Source: Serendipita indica DSM 11827 (lineage: Eukaryota > Basidiomycota > Agaricomycetes > Sebacinales > Serendipitaceae). Taken from it: a DNA stretch of 64,000 nt. The notes beneath the pieces were generated by a model. The model was not told the DNA's origin, searched no databases, and saw only the letters and a program-made list of their open reading frames with translations. Location of the stretch: NCBI GenBank assembly GCA_910890315.1, contig CAJVGD010000001.1, positions 1,426,001-1,490,000 of the forward strand, given 5' to 3'. Position 1 is the stretch's first letter, and each line of letters opens with the position of its first letter. This document shows positions 44,270 to 57,281 of this stretch, piece by piece. A program made the position numbers and the translations under genes.

Positions 44270-47121
44270 TCAATCATCGTGTGAGGGAAGCTCCTCATCA
44301 TCCTGAATTTCTGAGAAAGCAACTTCGAGATTCGGAATGTATCTCTCAGCTCTTGCCATATCGCCCAGTCGAATGTGTAGGAAATCAAAGGCAACAAATA
44401 CTTCTGGCGATGTGACTGCGTCACTCCGTGTTTTGCCGTCTCGAGCGTTATTTCCAAGCACAGGAAGCTTTGGATAGCGCGAGGAGAAATGAGTAAGTAT
44501 AAGCTTTTTGGCTTCCATCCTGTGAGGGGTATCAGTTTCTGATTGTCTAAGCAACGAATAGCTGACCTCTTTGCAATCTCGCATGCCTGCCCAACTGTGC
44601 TGTGACCCTTTTGTTCTGCCATTTCCTCCTGTTCATCACTCATGGTAGCTTCATGAATGAGAAGAGTGGATCCTTTCCCAGCATCGGCGAGATTTTGACA
44701 AGGCGTTGTATCACCTGAGTACCTGCGACCAGTTGGTACTGAAAATGACTTCTAAATAAGACATACGTAAGACTCCACCCATCTTTATGCCGTAAGACAA
44801 GTCCAAAGGCTGGTGTGCGATGAATTACAGCTGCAGTTTGCACCGAGCCTAATCCCAAAGTTGCTCGTAGCTCGTTGATAGTCCTAAGCGGCCATGAGAT
44901 TCACTTATGCCGACAAATAGCACTTACAAGACCGTGTCGAGTGTCGCCGTATTGCTAATCTTTCGATATTCTATCTCTGGGGCGAGAAGAAACCGAACAG
45001 CGTCAAGCCCAATATCTTCGATCTCCGAGTACTCCTGAATGTAGACCATCGTGGTCCAAGTACATATGACAAATAGGTCCGGAATTTTGGGGGATGAAAG
45101 CTACGGGTGTTGAAAGCATATCCCACGACACGAATGAACCATACCTTGCGCCTCTCCAGGAGCAACTGGCAGATACCCATGTGATGATCGGCATGAATAT
45201 GAGAGATAAAGATGCATTTAATGTTGCGCAGAACGTCGTTGACATCCGTTCCAAAATGTCGCCGCAGTTGGCCCAGTGTTCCTTCGCCGCAATCAAGCAG
45301 CACATTTCCGTGGCCTGGAATTGTCACGAGCGCGCCACTCACTAAATAGAGGAGATTAAATCCTACTCCTATAGTAGCAAGAGAATATACCGTTTCTATA
45401 CTTTCCTGGTACTGCACTTCCAGTTCCCAGAAAGGTCAATGTAACATCATCTCCTGGGCAAGGTATTGTGCTGGGGATTTCTGCAAGAATTTTTTCTCTG
45501 ACACCCTCGAACAAGGTCTTGTCGGTTGCCTTGGGTAACGAAGCTATCGCTTCCGCTAGGTCTAACCCTTCCTCGTATGGCGCGACTGGTGATGTCAGGG
45601 GTCGCATTCCGATTACTTGATTCCTAGCGATATGAACGTTTGGCCCGAGGTCTAGCTCTGGTGATATTAGTTATTCCTTCGTGGGAGATGCACCAGGCTT
45701 ACTAGATAGTAGCAGAGCACCGTCTACTTTGTCTGAGTAGGGAACACGGAAGAGTTCTTTGTCAAGTTCACTGAGCCGGTCCTGCATAGCTGCAGATCCT
45801 ACAAAGTTGACGGCGTTGGAACAAATGTCATGGTTCGATATGATATGCTAGTACGAAGGTGAATATAAGAAAAGCAAGCGGGAATGGTCAACTGACATGT
45901 ACTTCTGGGCCGAGTGATTTGATCCAATCCGCATACCGCGTGTCTTGTAAGACCTCCAAAGGGGCCATATGAAAAACACAGTGAAGCTGGTTTTGTCCAT
46001 TGCTTCGAATGTTTTGAATCTGTTTCGACTGAATAAAGGGTTCAATGTAGTCGGTTCCAGGACAGTCTACAACAAGTAGACTCTAAATGAGGGTAAGCGA
46101 CAGCGGGAGTTTGCTATGAGGAGAACATACAGCTGCTCGACTCGATTCGCCAATGACCATGTCTGGTGTTATAACTCTGCCGTCGCTCAGCGTGACTGAC
46201 TCTCCCCTCGTCAGTTTGGCGCGGTTTGGTCCAGGTGGGACGCCCAAAGCCTCTGCGAGCTTGACATTAAACTTCCCGCGAAACTCTGGGCCGATGATCA
46301 GATAGCTATTGACCACTCTTCTATGAGTCCAAGTCGGGAGCCGTTTCTTAATCTCTTGGATAGTCGCCTGCTTTTCGCGATATAACGATGTACCTTGAGA
46401 CCCCGGAAGTATACGACTGATCACAAAATCTCGCCATGCTGCTGGATCGTTGCGAAGAGCTTTAATCTCCAGGTTTGGTGAAGGTCTGCGCGCCTCCGCA
46501 CGGTTATCGATGCTAGACCGTTTGGATGCAGGGGTACCCTCTGGCGAATCTGATCGTTTCCTCTTCAGTGATGCAGGCGAGCTTGGCACGGACAACGACG
46601 ACCCATCGACTGTGACTGGAATTGCGATCACGGTTAGATTTTCATCTTTATAGACTGGATTATCGGTTGCAGTATTCGTTTCCTTTATGTGGCCCTTGAG
46701 GTTATCCCTGGTGAATTCTTCAGCGAAAACAAGGAGATGAAGATACGTTTGTCTACCTTTGCAAGTAGAATCTGGTCGATGCAACAAAGTGGGAGAGTCC
46801 AGGAGGCCCATGGACCTCCAGTTCTTTAGTCCCGCTATCGGCAAGAGTCATCGTGAATCCTAGAGCGGGTCAGCCTGCACCGGTTTGCAATCGAGCAAAC
46901 CGACCTGGGAATCCGGCAGAACACTCCGTCGCTATCCTTGAGAGAAAGATAGCTCGAAACTTGCTGAGGCCAAACTTTCCCTTGAGCATCATTCTCGTCG
47001 AATTCGTCGGGCAATTGAACAGGTATTTCGCATCAGCGAATGTGATGAGGAACGAAGGATCCGTGTCGAGAGATGAAGAGGACACGACTGTCACCATCCA
47101 TGGCTGGGGAGTACGAGACAT
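44270..47121 (-). CDS. TRZ1: Long-form tRNase Z (ELAC2/Trz1)
   Basis: tRNase Z cuts the 3' trailer from pre-tRNA before CCA addition, in nucleus and mitochondria. The N-terminal half is the inactive lactamase copy typical of the long form: KYLFNCPTNSTRMMLKGKFG, FRAIFLSRIATECSAGFPG, FTMTLADSGTKELEVHGPPG, where the HxHxDH motif is lost. A linker with KRKRSDSPEGTPASKR may hold a nuclear signal. The C-terminal half has the active site: VTLTFLGTGSAVPGKYRN, LLDCGEGTLGQLRRHFG and ISHIHADHHMGI (the HxHxDH zinc motif), followed by further conserved His blocks. About ten exons; the intron near 46756-46708 is inferred from frame. The ATG at 47121 precedes MSRTPQPWMV. It is divergent from SAC3 (202 bp). 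Confidence 0.92.
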
Positions 47122-47218
47122 GGTCGAAGTTGCAGAACAGCAGCGGTGCAGGACGCGTCTTGCGCGCACGCGCTGGACGAAGCTGCGCGAGATATTGAAA
47201 TAAAACAGTATGGCTTGA

Positions 47219-47226
47219 TATAAAAG
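47219..47226 (+). promoter_or_regulatory. TATA box (TATAAAAG) in the TRZ1/SAC3 promoter
   Basis: TATAAAAG lies 98 bp before the SAC3 ATG in the shared 202-bp promoter. The orientation points to SAC3. Confidence 0.45.
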
Positions 47227-47323
47227 TTATAAATCACGTCTTTTCTTTGTGTCAGTAGAGGCTGGGAGGGAGAGTGTCAGCACGCAAACAACTCAGACCT
47301 CGCCTCTGTCGGGCGACATTGAC

Positions 47324-50300
47324 GAATGGCCGATGTCGACTCGCGCAAAGAACGATTTCAAGGACAGAGCTACGAGCATGAAGACGATGCCGCTTTGTAC
47401 AAGCGTTACATGAAGGTACGCCCGCCAGTGCTAAGAGCATATTGCTACAGGTAGCAGCAACTTCCCAGATGAAACAAGAGAGAGATTCAGATAAGCTTGA
47501 CTCTCCAACAAGTAAAATCAGCCTGGAAGACGCGGTCGATATAGTCGGAACATGCGACATGATGTGCCCCGAGTTTGAGTCGCTGCAAAGATACTTTGAA
47601 CGAAACCTGGATCACTACGAAAAGGTACTCCATTGTGTCTTTATGCACCAAACGGTCGCTCACACCTCAAAGTCTCCAACAGGTGGCTACGACCGCAGCC
47701 TAATGGTCATGCAATACGCACGAGCAGCAGCTGGCAACACTCTTCCCCCTTCGGAAGATATAAGACCACCGCCCATCTTACGGGTTCGTGATCAATTTGT
47801 GCCGTACTTGACCCGTCGTACTCAGTCCCTTCCAGGCAACCATCGACTATTTATTTGATAAAGTCATGGTTGAACATGGCATAGAACCAACTCACAACTT
47901 TTTGTGGAACCGGACTCGAGCCGTTCGCAGCGACCTCACCCGCCAAAGGGATCATAGTCCTGACGCTATCTACTGCCTGGAGAGAATTGTTCGCTATCAT
48001 ATTTTAGCTCTTCACCTGGTTTGCCGCGGTGAAGTGCAGGCCGAGACGATGGAGATCGAACAACTCAAGAAGACGCTCCAAAGTCTCATGGAGGTATATC
48101 ACGATGCTCGGGTCCAGTATACATCTCCTCACGAGGCAGAGTTCCGAGCCTACTATATTTTGATGCATATACGTAGCCGGCATGCACCCTTTACCCTTCG
48201 AAGTCTTCCCCCGTCCATCTACAATTCTACAACGCTACAGTGGGCCCTCACGCTGCGCTTCACATTGACCAGAAACACAAACGGAGCTGATGAGCACAAT
48301 TCGGACGTGACACAGATGGAGTACGCGGGATTTTTCGAACTCCTCACGCATCCCGATACATCGTATCTTTCTGCATGTCTCTTGGAATCACATTTCGACG
48401 ATATTCGAAGACAAATATGTCTAATGCTTGGACTTACTCTGAAGAATTCGTCGAGGATCGTTCCCATTGCGGGATTCCGAAGGCTACTTCACCTTGATAC
48501 GGAGGAGGACGCAGTCGGCTGGACATCTCATCTTAGATGGAACCTTACGGCCGATGGATTTGTAGAGATTCCACATTCACGTCGGGAAGAAATCCTTCTA
48601 CGTAACGTTTACAATTATTTGTTAGGGACGTCACTGACATTGATGACAGCACCGATAGCGACTGCTACCCCTTTTCCGAGACCAAAGTCACAGTTGGTCG
48701 ACGCGAAGAGACCAGTTTTAAACTCTTCAACCGGCTTCTTCCCTGGCGCTATCGACTCATTGATCACAAAGGCCGCCACCACGGACGCTCAACAACTGGC
48801 TCTTGCATCTCTCCCACGGCAGCGGAGACCGAGATTGAAGCCAACAACTTCAATCCAATATCCTCTGGCTGGAATTACTGTGCAACCTAATTCTGTCTCG
48901 CCGTTTTCCTGGCCGCCACCGCAAGTCGTGCCCACATCAAAGACTTCGAATATCGAATCTTTCTCGGCACAGTCCATGAATCATGCCACTCCGAAACCCG
49001 TCTCCAATCCGTTCGGAACGAGACTTTCCGGGTCGGCTCAGCAAGTGCCTCCTCCAGCACCCCAAACATACTCCGCGTTCGGCATCGCCCGTGCTCAACC
49101 ACAGACGGCTGTACGAAGTGCATTCGGTGCTCTCCAGGAACAATCGAAACCTCCAGCTCCTTTTCCTTCTTTCTCATTCCCTAGCGCACCTCCCAAACCT
49201 TTCATTCCGATCGCATCTACAACAAACGCAGCAGTGTTGCCTGCACCATCGAGCTCAGTATTTTCATTCGCACCTACCCCCCAGAGGGCCGGAACACGAG
49301 CTCCTGAACCACCTCCCACAACCTTTGTGCCACCGGTCATATCAGGACCCCCGCCTTCCGCTGTTTTGCCTTCCGCTTTCCAGTCTAGTCAGACTTCGCT
49401 CTCACAAATTCCGGCCACGGGCCCAGTTTCAACACCTCGACCTCCTTCACCAGCTGAGGATGGTGCAGATGACGATCCCACGATCCCTACAGTCCCGCAG
49501 CCCACTATTACGTCCCCGATTGCCATTACTCGGTTGGAGCAGCCTCCCCAACATCCTGAGGAGCAGGAGCGTCCTAAACCTCTATCGTTTGCACCTTCTT
49601 TGTCGACTTCTTCCAGTTTCACTGGCCTCATCACCGATACCAACTCGGCCCTCACAAAGCATGTAGTCCCAAGAGAGGGGCCCAGACGGCATCTCTCAGA
49701 TGGCTATGTCAGCGGAGAATCGTCCATAAGACCGCCATCGACACGTGGCGACGAGCAGGATATTATCGAGAGACCAATCCATGAACCATTGTCGAAGACA
49801 GCGTCCCTTGTCTCGTCAGCAAACGACAGTGATATAATTGACCTTGGTCCTTTTTCAGAGCACCGCATCGATTTGGATCGTAATCACATCTCATCGCTGA
49901 AGAGCTTCGTGGACAAGTGGAGGGATACAAGTTCGAGAAGTCCGGACAGGGGTCAAGACCCACAAGACATTTTGGAGAAAGCCGAAGAAATGGCAACCCA
50001 GCTTCCATTGGGTTCTCATCTCGGGAACACTGGCGAACCAGCCAGAAGCCTGTCGCAAAGAAACGGATCACCGAGGAACTTGACGCTACTCAAACCTTTA
50101 TGATGGCCGAAAAGGTAGGTGTTACACGGTACACATGTGATGAATGACTGATGATTTTACAGAAGGCAGACGATCGCCTTCAAGTATGGGCTCCCAAAAC
50201 ATTTGCGAGACTCCTAACTCAAACAGCCAAACGACGTGCGCCTAACCGAGAGTTACCCCCCGGCTGGCAAATTTGGGTCTCCTTTGTTCCTCACGGCAGT

Positions 50301-52115
50301 TCGTCTGCAGAATGGCTAAAGATAAAGCTCGCCGGTGAAGCAAATGCGTCAGATCTATCACGTATTATTGCAGGTCCGGCACCCACCGAGGATCATGTAG
50401 CCGCTCCAGGCCTTTTGGTGCTTCACATCGAGCCAGGAGAGTGGGATGAAAACTTGAGAAGGGCTCAAGAGCTGATAGATTGTCTTCCGGATGACAGCCC
50501 ATACGTGCCGGGTTTACTTCTTGTCATGATTGCACCTCGTGGCCACTCAATGATACCTCCAACGTGGATATCCAAAGTACGAGATGGAGACTCTGTGCCT
50601 TCAACATATTAACCTCCTTTCAGCTTGATAGGATTGTCGAATCTGTGGTACTGGATAGACGTGCAGCAATATTCAATGACATGGACTCGGCTCACGGCCT
50701 CGAAGCGACCTTGAACACGCACCTCGAGGAGCTCAAGTTTGACGTGGAAGGCAGAGCACCTCGGCTTCCTCTGGGCGGTGCGTCCATTTCATGGCTGTTA
50801 GACCTATCTCACTCCGGCCAGATCTTGTGTCCGAGTACATGAACTGGTGGAACGTAGAATTTGAATTTGGCTCCGAGCAGGCTCTCTATCCAGGTGCGCA
50901 GAATCGTGAATAATTGGCTCGTCTAATGACTCGAAGACGTCGATCTCGATATTACTCTTCTTGTCATATCTGTTTTGATGTCAGGCCTCGATGAATTTCT
51001 TCGCCAGATCTCGCTGCAGTGTACTACACCGACCGTCGGAGTGCCATTCAACGATTTCCAATCTAGACGCAACCTCGAGTACGTTATGTATCAATACGTT
51101 TGTTGCATTCTTATCCTTTGAAGGGGTGCTTGTCTTGAACTTCTAGCCTATCTAAAGAAGATTGGTGGAAGCTTCCGTCGATTTCCAACAACACCTGCAG
51201 CCATTATCCAAGACCCAGGTATGCATCACACATCTTTCAGATTTCCTCAGCCTCAACACCACTAGAAATCATCTTCCAGCTCGTTTCACGTATCGCTTTT
51301 ACTGTCAAGGCACTGGTACTCTTGCGATCAGATACGCTTCAACCGCGTCCAGGTCTCAAAAGACCGCTGCTGGAGAAACTCGGACGAGAGTTCAACGCGA
51401 AGCTCGAGAAAGAACTCATATCGGTCGACAGGTCATCTCTCCGGTACAGTGCCCCAGCCAACATATCCTCAACACCAATCGTGGCGTCAAATCTGAAACG
51501 AAAGCGGCAATCTAGTACCTATACAAACGGGGTTGCAACATCTTCTACCTCTGCATTTGTTGGTCAGCCTACAAGTCCAAGTACAGCGGCGCCGAAACGC
51601 TCACGGATTACGATTGAAAAAATTGCTCGCCCAGCATCGCCGGTTCGGATGTCATTCAAAGTCCAGATGGCAAAGGCTCGACTGGATCTCAAAGTGGTAC
51701 AGGCTGTCGACCTGGAGAAGTATTCTGGAGAAGATGAGCTTGCTGCCGCACGTGCAAAGGTTTTGAGCGCTCTAGCTCAGCCTCTTATTGAAACTGTGTT
51801 GAAAGCGAGCATACCTTCGGTTCGTCGCTCGATTTGACAGAAGGTTCTCCGGCTGACGTTTGTTAGGAACAGGACGTTATTGAATGCCGTGCTGCGATTG
51901 AGCTCATGGACGGCGTTCAGGAGCCCGTTCTGAAGCATCTTAGCCAGGTGGGCATGAGAATGAATGCTGCAGCGAATGCTCATTGACTTTCATAGAATTT
52001 CGTTCTTGCGCGACTGATAAATAAACTTAGTGCGCTGAATGAATGGCCAGGCAGTGTGGAATATCGCGGACTTGTGTCCGCAGCCTCACGTTTGGCGGAC
52101 CATCTGGATTATTGA
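47324..52115 (+). CDS. SAC3: SAC3/GANP-family mRNA export factor of the TREX-2 complex
   Basis: Sac3 is the TREX-2 scaffold linking transcribed genes to nuclear pores for mRNA export. The family signature GTCDMMCPEFESLQRYFERN opens the Sac3 domain (about 47545), which continues through IDYLFDKVM, FLWNRTRAVRSDLTRQ, AIYCLERIVRYHILALHLVC, FRAYYILMHI and RRQICLMLGL. A single long exon (about 47840-49950) holds most of the protein, then some nine short exons follow. The middle is Pro/Ser/Phe-rich with NPFGTRL, SAFGIA, SAFGAL and SFSFP, resembling FG-nucleoporin sequence as in mammalian GANP. The Sac3 domain is certain; joins between 49940 and 51350 are partly unresolved. The gene ends with RLADHLDY and is only 57 bp from the next ATG. 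Confidence 0.88.
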
Positions 52116-52172
52116 TCTTTTGTTTATGTCTTGTCATCTAGCAGCCCGTTGTATACATCTTGCTCCTCGACC

Positions 52173-53853
52173 ATGTCTTCGGGTTCTGCCGTGCGACGTA
52201 TAAGACCTCAAAATCCTTCAAACAACAATGCCCCGTTACGAGATGTCCACGTTTCTTCGCGATTCTCGTCCGACAAGGCGGTAACCAACCCCCCAAGCAC
52301 TATTCCAGCGAATAGCCAAGCGAATTTATTCATACATCAATCTCAGAATGTTTCGCGATATGAGGGCTCTCAGCATACCTGGAACGGGCCTGGAAATCAA
52401 TCCCAACACCCCCAGCATGCACATGATCTTAGACCCCAACCGACCCGACAAGTGTATCCAGAGTTTCTTTCCTTTTCAAAGACTGCATTACTGCAATTAA
52501 ACTGGGCCTGGGAAGGTCTCAAGGATTCATTTCGTTGGAACCACGTCGTGAACATTGTAATCTCGTGCGTTGGAATTTGGTCTCAAAAAAGGAACTAATA
52601 AAATCACTATATGCTAGAGACGGTGAAATACGGGCGCATAGTATGCAGCAATCCCGTTCTCGCGGATACATCAATTAACTTTCGTAGTGCTCAAATCACT
52701 GATCCTTAATTCGCTGGGACTTTTCTCCATCTTTGTTTTCGATCTCATCATTCTGCCACTACTCCACAGGAAGGCCTCACCTTCATCCATCGTTTCCACT
52801 TGGGGGTTTACCAGTTGTTCTGGGTGCTTCCGGTGGTTGGAGGCTCACTGTATTTCAACGTACGTCTGGTGATTTATCAGAGATACACGCTGGATTTGCG
52901 CAGGGTATTTGGTGCTCAACTATAGCGGATAAGTTGTACACCCTCCAGCATGGAAGGCAATCTACGATACCTACAACGTACACAGGGTCAGGAAATACCA
53001 AAAGGTTTCGTTTGACTGATTTTGGAAGCTTCATCACGTCAATCGCCTCCTCGGCTTACCGAGTAATCCTGATTGTCACCTCACTTGCGGTATCCTGGTC
53101 ATTATCATATATTCCCTTTGTAGGCTCTACCCTCTCGTTCATCTTTGTTTGCTGGGTGGATTCGTAAGTACATGCTACTTGATTGGCGACGCTAACTGTC
53201 TGGCAGGTATTACTGCTTCGAGTGTGTCCCTTCCACAAAATCCAACGCGACATTGATTATTATTCAGATTTGTGTGGAGAGCAAAGGGGCTTTCCCTTGC
53301 TGCCCGTGTCCGTTATTTGGAGGAACGCTGGGCATATTTTCTAGCTTTCGGTATGACGCATATTCCAGGATTTCAACCAACTCACGCCGAGCAGGTCTCC
53401 CTACCACTGCTTTATGTTATCTCGGCAATTCTCTTGTGAATGTCGCGATATTCGCACTCATCTTTCCCTCGGTAAGAGTCCCTTTGGTCATCGGCCACGG
53501 CTTACCACCCATAGTATATAATACTCGCCATGTACGCGCATCCTACACCAACACAACCATACTCGCCTGCGCCCCCTGTATTAAGCAGAACCACTGGAGA
53601 GACGATCTATCCTCTTCCTTCTCCTCTGGTTCCGGTTCGCCTTCCGGTATTTCAGCTTGTCATCTGGATCAATGACTGGGTCATCCGTGGTATCGATGTT
53701 ATGACTGGTGGACGCAGAAGACCGTCTACAGCTAGTCGCAAGCAGTGGTATGGGGATGACGAACATGCAGAGTCCGGATTACCTCTGAAAGCACCTGGTC
53801 GCTCAGCGGGAAATGACAGCTCCAGTTTACGGCAGCGAACTCATGTCGAGTAA
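52173..53853 (+). CDS. EI24-family membrane protein
   Basis: EI24 proteins are multi-pass ER membrane proteins linked to autophagy and importin transport in animals. After a disordered N-terminus of about 105 residues, the EI24 core is recovered by splicing: LLQLNWAWEGLKDSFRWNHV, ISDGEIRAHMLKSLILNSLG, LFSIFVFDLIILPLLHR, IPFVGSTLSFIFVCWVDSYY, then RVRYLEERWAYFLAFGLPTT and LVNVAIFALIFPSYIILAMY. The end is VPVRLPVFQLVIWINDWVIR followed by a basic tail. About eight short exons are needed; donors such as gtgcgt at 52565 and gtgtgt at 53221 fit the frame. It sits between SAC3 (57 bp) and SPB4 (73 bp) on the same strand. Confidence 0.87.
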
Positions 53854-53926
53854 CTAGACGCGTCCCCTATATACACCTTCCGAAATTTTTGTACCAAATC
53901 TAGCATCATCCTTGGACCCGTCCCTC

Positions 53927-56267
53927 ATGAGCGCCTCAACTTCGAACGCTTTTGCAGGCCCATGGAGCAGATTAAATCCCTCACTAACACCGTGGATGTG
54001 TGTTCTTGACTAGGGCGCAAGTTTTTTTCGGTTGAACTCTCGCCACAGACTCGATGTCGTGCATTCACTTGGGTTTACACAGATGACTCCGGTTCAGGCA
54101 TCCACAATACCTCTATTTATGAAACACAAGGATGTCGTCGTCGAGGTCTGTCGTTATGCTCAAGCTCGAGACCTACTCTAACCGCACTCAGGCCGTCACA
54201 GGCTCTGGAAAAACGCTAGCATTTCTCATCCCGATAATAGAGCGATTGATGAAAAGAGATGTACCTCTACGAACACATGAAGTTGGGGCCTTGATTGTCT
54301 CTCCAACGCGGTAAGCGATGCCTTTTTATTGTGCAATCAAAATGACCGATGTCGACAGAGAACTTGCTACTCAAATAAACTCTGTACTGTCTAAATTTGT
54401 TGATGCGGCTCCAGAGGATGTTTCTTGCCCCCGCTCGGTGCTTATGGTTTCCGGAACGGAATCGACACCTGCGCAAGACCTCTCTCGCTTTCTCGAGTCA
54501 TCTGCCGACATTGTTATCGGCACACCAGGGAGAATTGAAGAATTTCTACTCGGAAGAGGTGGAAACCGGGTCAATGTAAAGGAACTAGAAGTCCTCGTCT
54601 TTGATGAGGCGGACCGGTATGCTTTTAATCACCTGTAATGGTATAATGACTCACTCTTACAGATTGCTCGATCTCGGATTCACCACTACTATCACCCGGA
54701 TTATTACCCACCTGCCCAAGCAGAGACGAACAGGACTCTTCTCTGCAACGATGACAGATGCACTTTCGGAGCTCGTCAGAATGGGACTCAGGAATCCTGT
54801 CCGCGTTACTGTCAAAGTGGAAGCAAAGAAATTGGCCGGTACGAAGAGAAAGGCCGAGGAAGTAATCGAAGAGAGGCGAACTCCAGCTAGGTGCGCGCAT
54901 CTTGTTCGGTTTTATTGTGTTGACCCTGTTCAGTCTGCAAAATTATTACACCTTGTGTGAGACAGACGAGAAGACTAGTCGGTTATTCAATATCGTGCAA
55001 CATGAGCGAAACCGATCTAGTAGTAAATTTATTGTGTATTTTGCCACATGTGCAGCTGTGGACTATTTCTACCGGGTACGATGAATTATACCATTTTCTC
55101 CATCTAACCAGTCATTTACAGGTCTTCTCCGGCCTCGGAGATTTTCAAACAATCGAATTCTTCTCCTTACATGGACACCTTCCACCAGAAAAGCGCACAC
55201 TAACCCTAGAATCGTTCACTAATCACCCATCAACCGTGTCTAATCCTTCCATTCTTTTATGCACCGACGTAGCTGCACGGGGGCTGGATCTACCCGACGT
55301 AGATGTCGTCATTCAATACGATGCACCCGTAGACACAAAGACGTTTAGCCATCGGGCGGGAAGGACGGCAAGAATGGGAAGAGAGGGGCGGGCTTGGGTC
55401 TTGCTGACCGGAAGAGAAAGCGAATACGTTGGTGAGTATCATTTGAAAGTAATGTCACTCGCTAAATTTTAGTAGATTTATTGCAAATTCGAAAGATTCC
55501 ACTCAAGCAGGATCCTTCCTTTGAGTCACAATTGCCAAGCACCTCGACAAACTACTCGGTTAAAAAGGGTGACCTCTTGCGAGAAATGAGATCAATTGTT
55601 CTCAGGGACCGTGATACTCACGAAAAGGTGAGCGCTAATTTGTGGCTATTGAAGCGGCTGACCTTTCCCAGGGGACGAAAGCGTTTGTCTCATTTGTGAG
55701 GGCGTATTCAAAACACGAAGCTTCCTATATATTCCGAGTCAAAGATTTGGACTTGGTCGGTGTCGCCAAATCATATGGGCTGTTGCGACTACCTCGTATG
55801 CCTGAATTGAAAGGACGTACGGATGGATGGGAGGATGCACACGTAGACGTGAGTGCCGTATATTATGGAATCCAAGTCTTCTGATGGGTTGCCAGTGGGA
55901 AGAGTACGCATATCTGGACAAAGCCCGCGAAAGCAAACGACGAGCAGAGCTAGACCCAGCTGTCAAAGCAGATACCGCCGCCAAGGGTCAAAATGAAAAG
56001 GAGAAGCGACAAATACAAAAGAAGAAAAACTCTGCATGGTCACAAAAGGTCGAAGCAAAGGAGGGGCGAGAGAAGAGAAAGGAGAAGCGACAGCGCAAAA
56101 AAGCATGGGAGAGGAATGTGGCCGAAGAGATTAAGAAGAAGCAAATGGAGGATAAGATGGACGCGGATGACTGGAAAGAGCTGGCGGACGAAGAGCGACA
56201 AGCAAAGAAGGCGAAGAGAGCCAAGCTGATCTCTTCTGGAGATTTAAAAGTGTTCATGGAGCTATAG
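53927..56267 (+). CDS. SPB4: DEAD-box RNA helicase Spb4 (DDX55-like), 60S ribosome assembly
   Basis: Spb4 remodels pre-rRNA in early pre-60S particles. Motifs run in order: Q-motif region ([14 protein letters not shown]), [12 protein letters not shown], Ia SPTRELA, Ib TPGRI, II VFDEADRLLDLGF (DEAD), III LFSATM, then [33 protein letters not shown] and [16 protein letters not shown]. The conserved Spb4 C-terminal part ([36 protein letters not shown]) and a very basic coiled tail rich in Lys/Arg/Glu follow. About seven short introns; the first two exons are 53927-53995 and from 54048. Same-strand neighbours lie 73 bp upstream and 43 bp downstream. Confidence 0.94.
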
Positions 56268-56310
56268 CGTGGCAGAGTCTCTGTTTGTCACTTGAACTCT
56301 GACTCGGACG

Positions 56311-57281
56311 ATGGCTTTCCCTATGGATCATATTATCCATCTTTCCGCTCCAGGAATGTTGCGCAATACAATCTCAGAGTTTGAGAATATGGGGTTTGAG
56401 TGAGTTTTGACGGGGTGGCATCGTTTGCTCTCGTTGACGGTTATGAGGAAAGAGTCTTGCTCGGCGGCAAGCACGCAGATGGATTGACCGAGAATGCATT
56501 GATTGTCCTGGATGACGGAGTTTATATCGAATTGATCCAGTTCATTAAAGAGGTGGAGGAGTATCCCGAAGGTTCGCCCGAGAGACAGGCTCGGACAAGC
56601 CATTGGTGGGCTTCGATGAAGGAGAATGGATGGATAGATTACTCTTTGGGAGACTTGACAAGTGCATCGGACGTTTCCGTGGCGGCGGCTATCAATCACA
56701 AGGCCGAGAAAGATAAGGTGCAACTCCGCTACGACGATGGGGTTGAAGGTGGAAGAGTCAAACCTAATGGGGATATTTTGCGCTGGTTGGTGACCTTTCC
56801 TGCCAAGCAACACAAACGGGGCGGAGTGCCGTTCTTTTGCAAGGACCTAACTCCGAGGGAGAGGCGGGTATGTGCTTATCCCCATCTATTGAACCACGTA
56901 TTCACAGGGGTTGATGGATAGGTGCCCTGGTCCCCAGGGAGCGCGGGTTCAGGCTCAGAGGCAAGGAGACGAATCGCGGCCGTGACGCTGATGACCAGGC
57001 GCGAATCGTTGTCCAAGCATATCGAAGAGATTAGGACTGCACTGGGAATATCACCGATGCCTGTACAAGACAGAGCCCCAGGCGCGGTTTGGATCCTGGA
57101 CTCACCGGGAGCGCGCCAGTCGGTCCGACTTGAACTCATCTCAGCGCAAAGTGCCGAAGAAGTTGCCTGGACGGAAACTGTGGATGATATTGGCGTCTGG
57201 GAGGTCACAGTCCACGGACGACGACCAGATGAAACGCAGGTAGAGAGCCGTAAGACAGTTGGGCGTCTCGGGTGGATTTAA
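56311..57281 (+). CDS. Glyoxalase-like domain protein (Glyoxalase_3 type)
   Basis: Three exons (56311-56399, 56453-56867, 56922-57281) join to 287 residues. The opening MDHIIHLSAPG, then FENMGFEVLLGGKHADGLTE and NALIVLDDGVYIELIQF, match the Glyoxalase_3 fold of the vicinal-oxygen-chelate superfamily; the start His and the later Glu are likely metal ligands. A second half with RRIAAVTLMTRR resembles the C-terminal repeat. Substrates of these fungal proteins are unknown; a role in aldehyde or ring-cleavage chemistry is only a guess. The ATG lies 43 bp after the SPB4 stop, the tightest same-strand spacing in the window apart from the MDR/SRC1 pair. Confidence 0.85.

Noticed and set aside
47586-47700. 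Apparent 16-residue insert in the SAC3 domain
   Set aside because: A 48-nt intron (gtactc...caaag) with good ends accounts for it; the open frame persists only because its length is a multiple of three.
48983-49666. Second plus-strand open frame of 227 codons inside SAC3
   Set aside because: It reads the Pro/Ser-rich SAC3 exon in another frame, giving Leu/Arg/Pro-rich sequence typical of frame-shifted low-complexity DNA.
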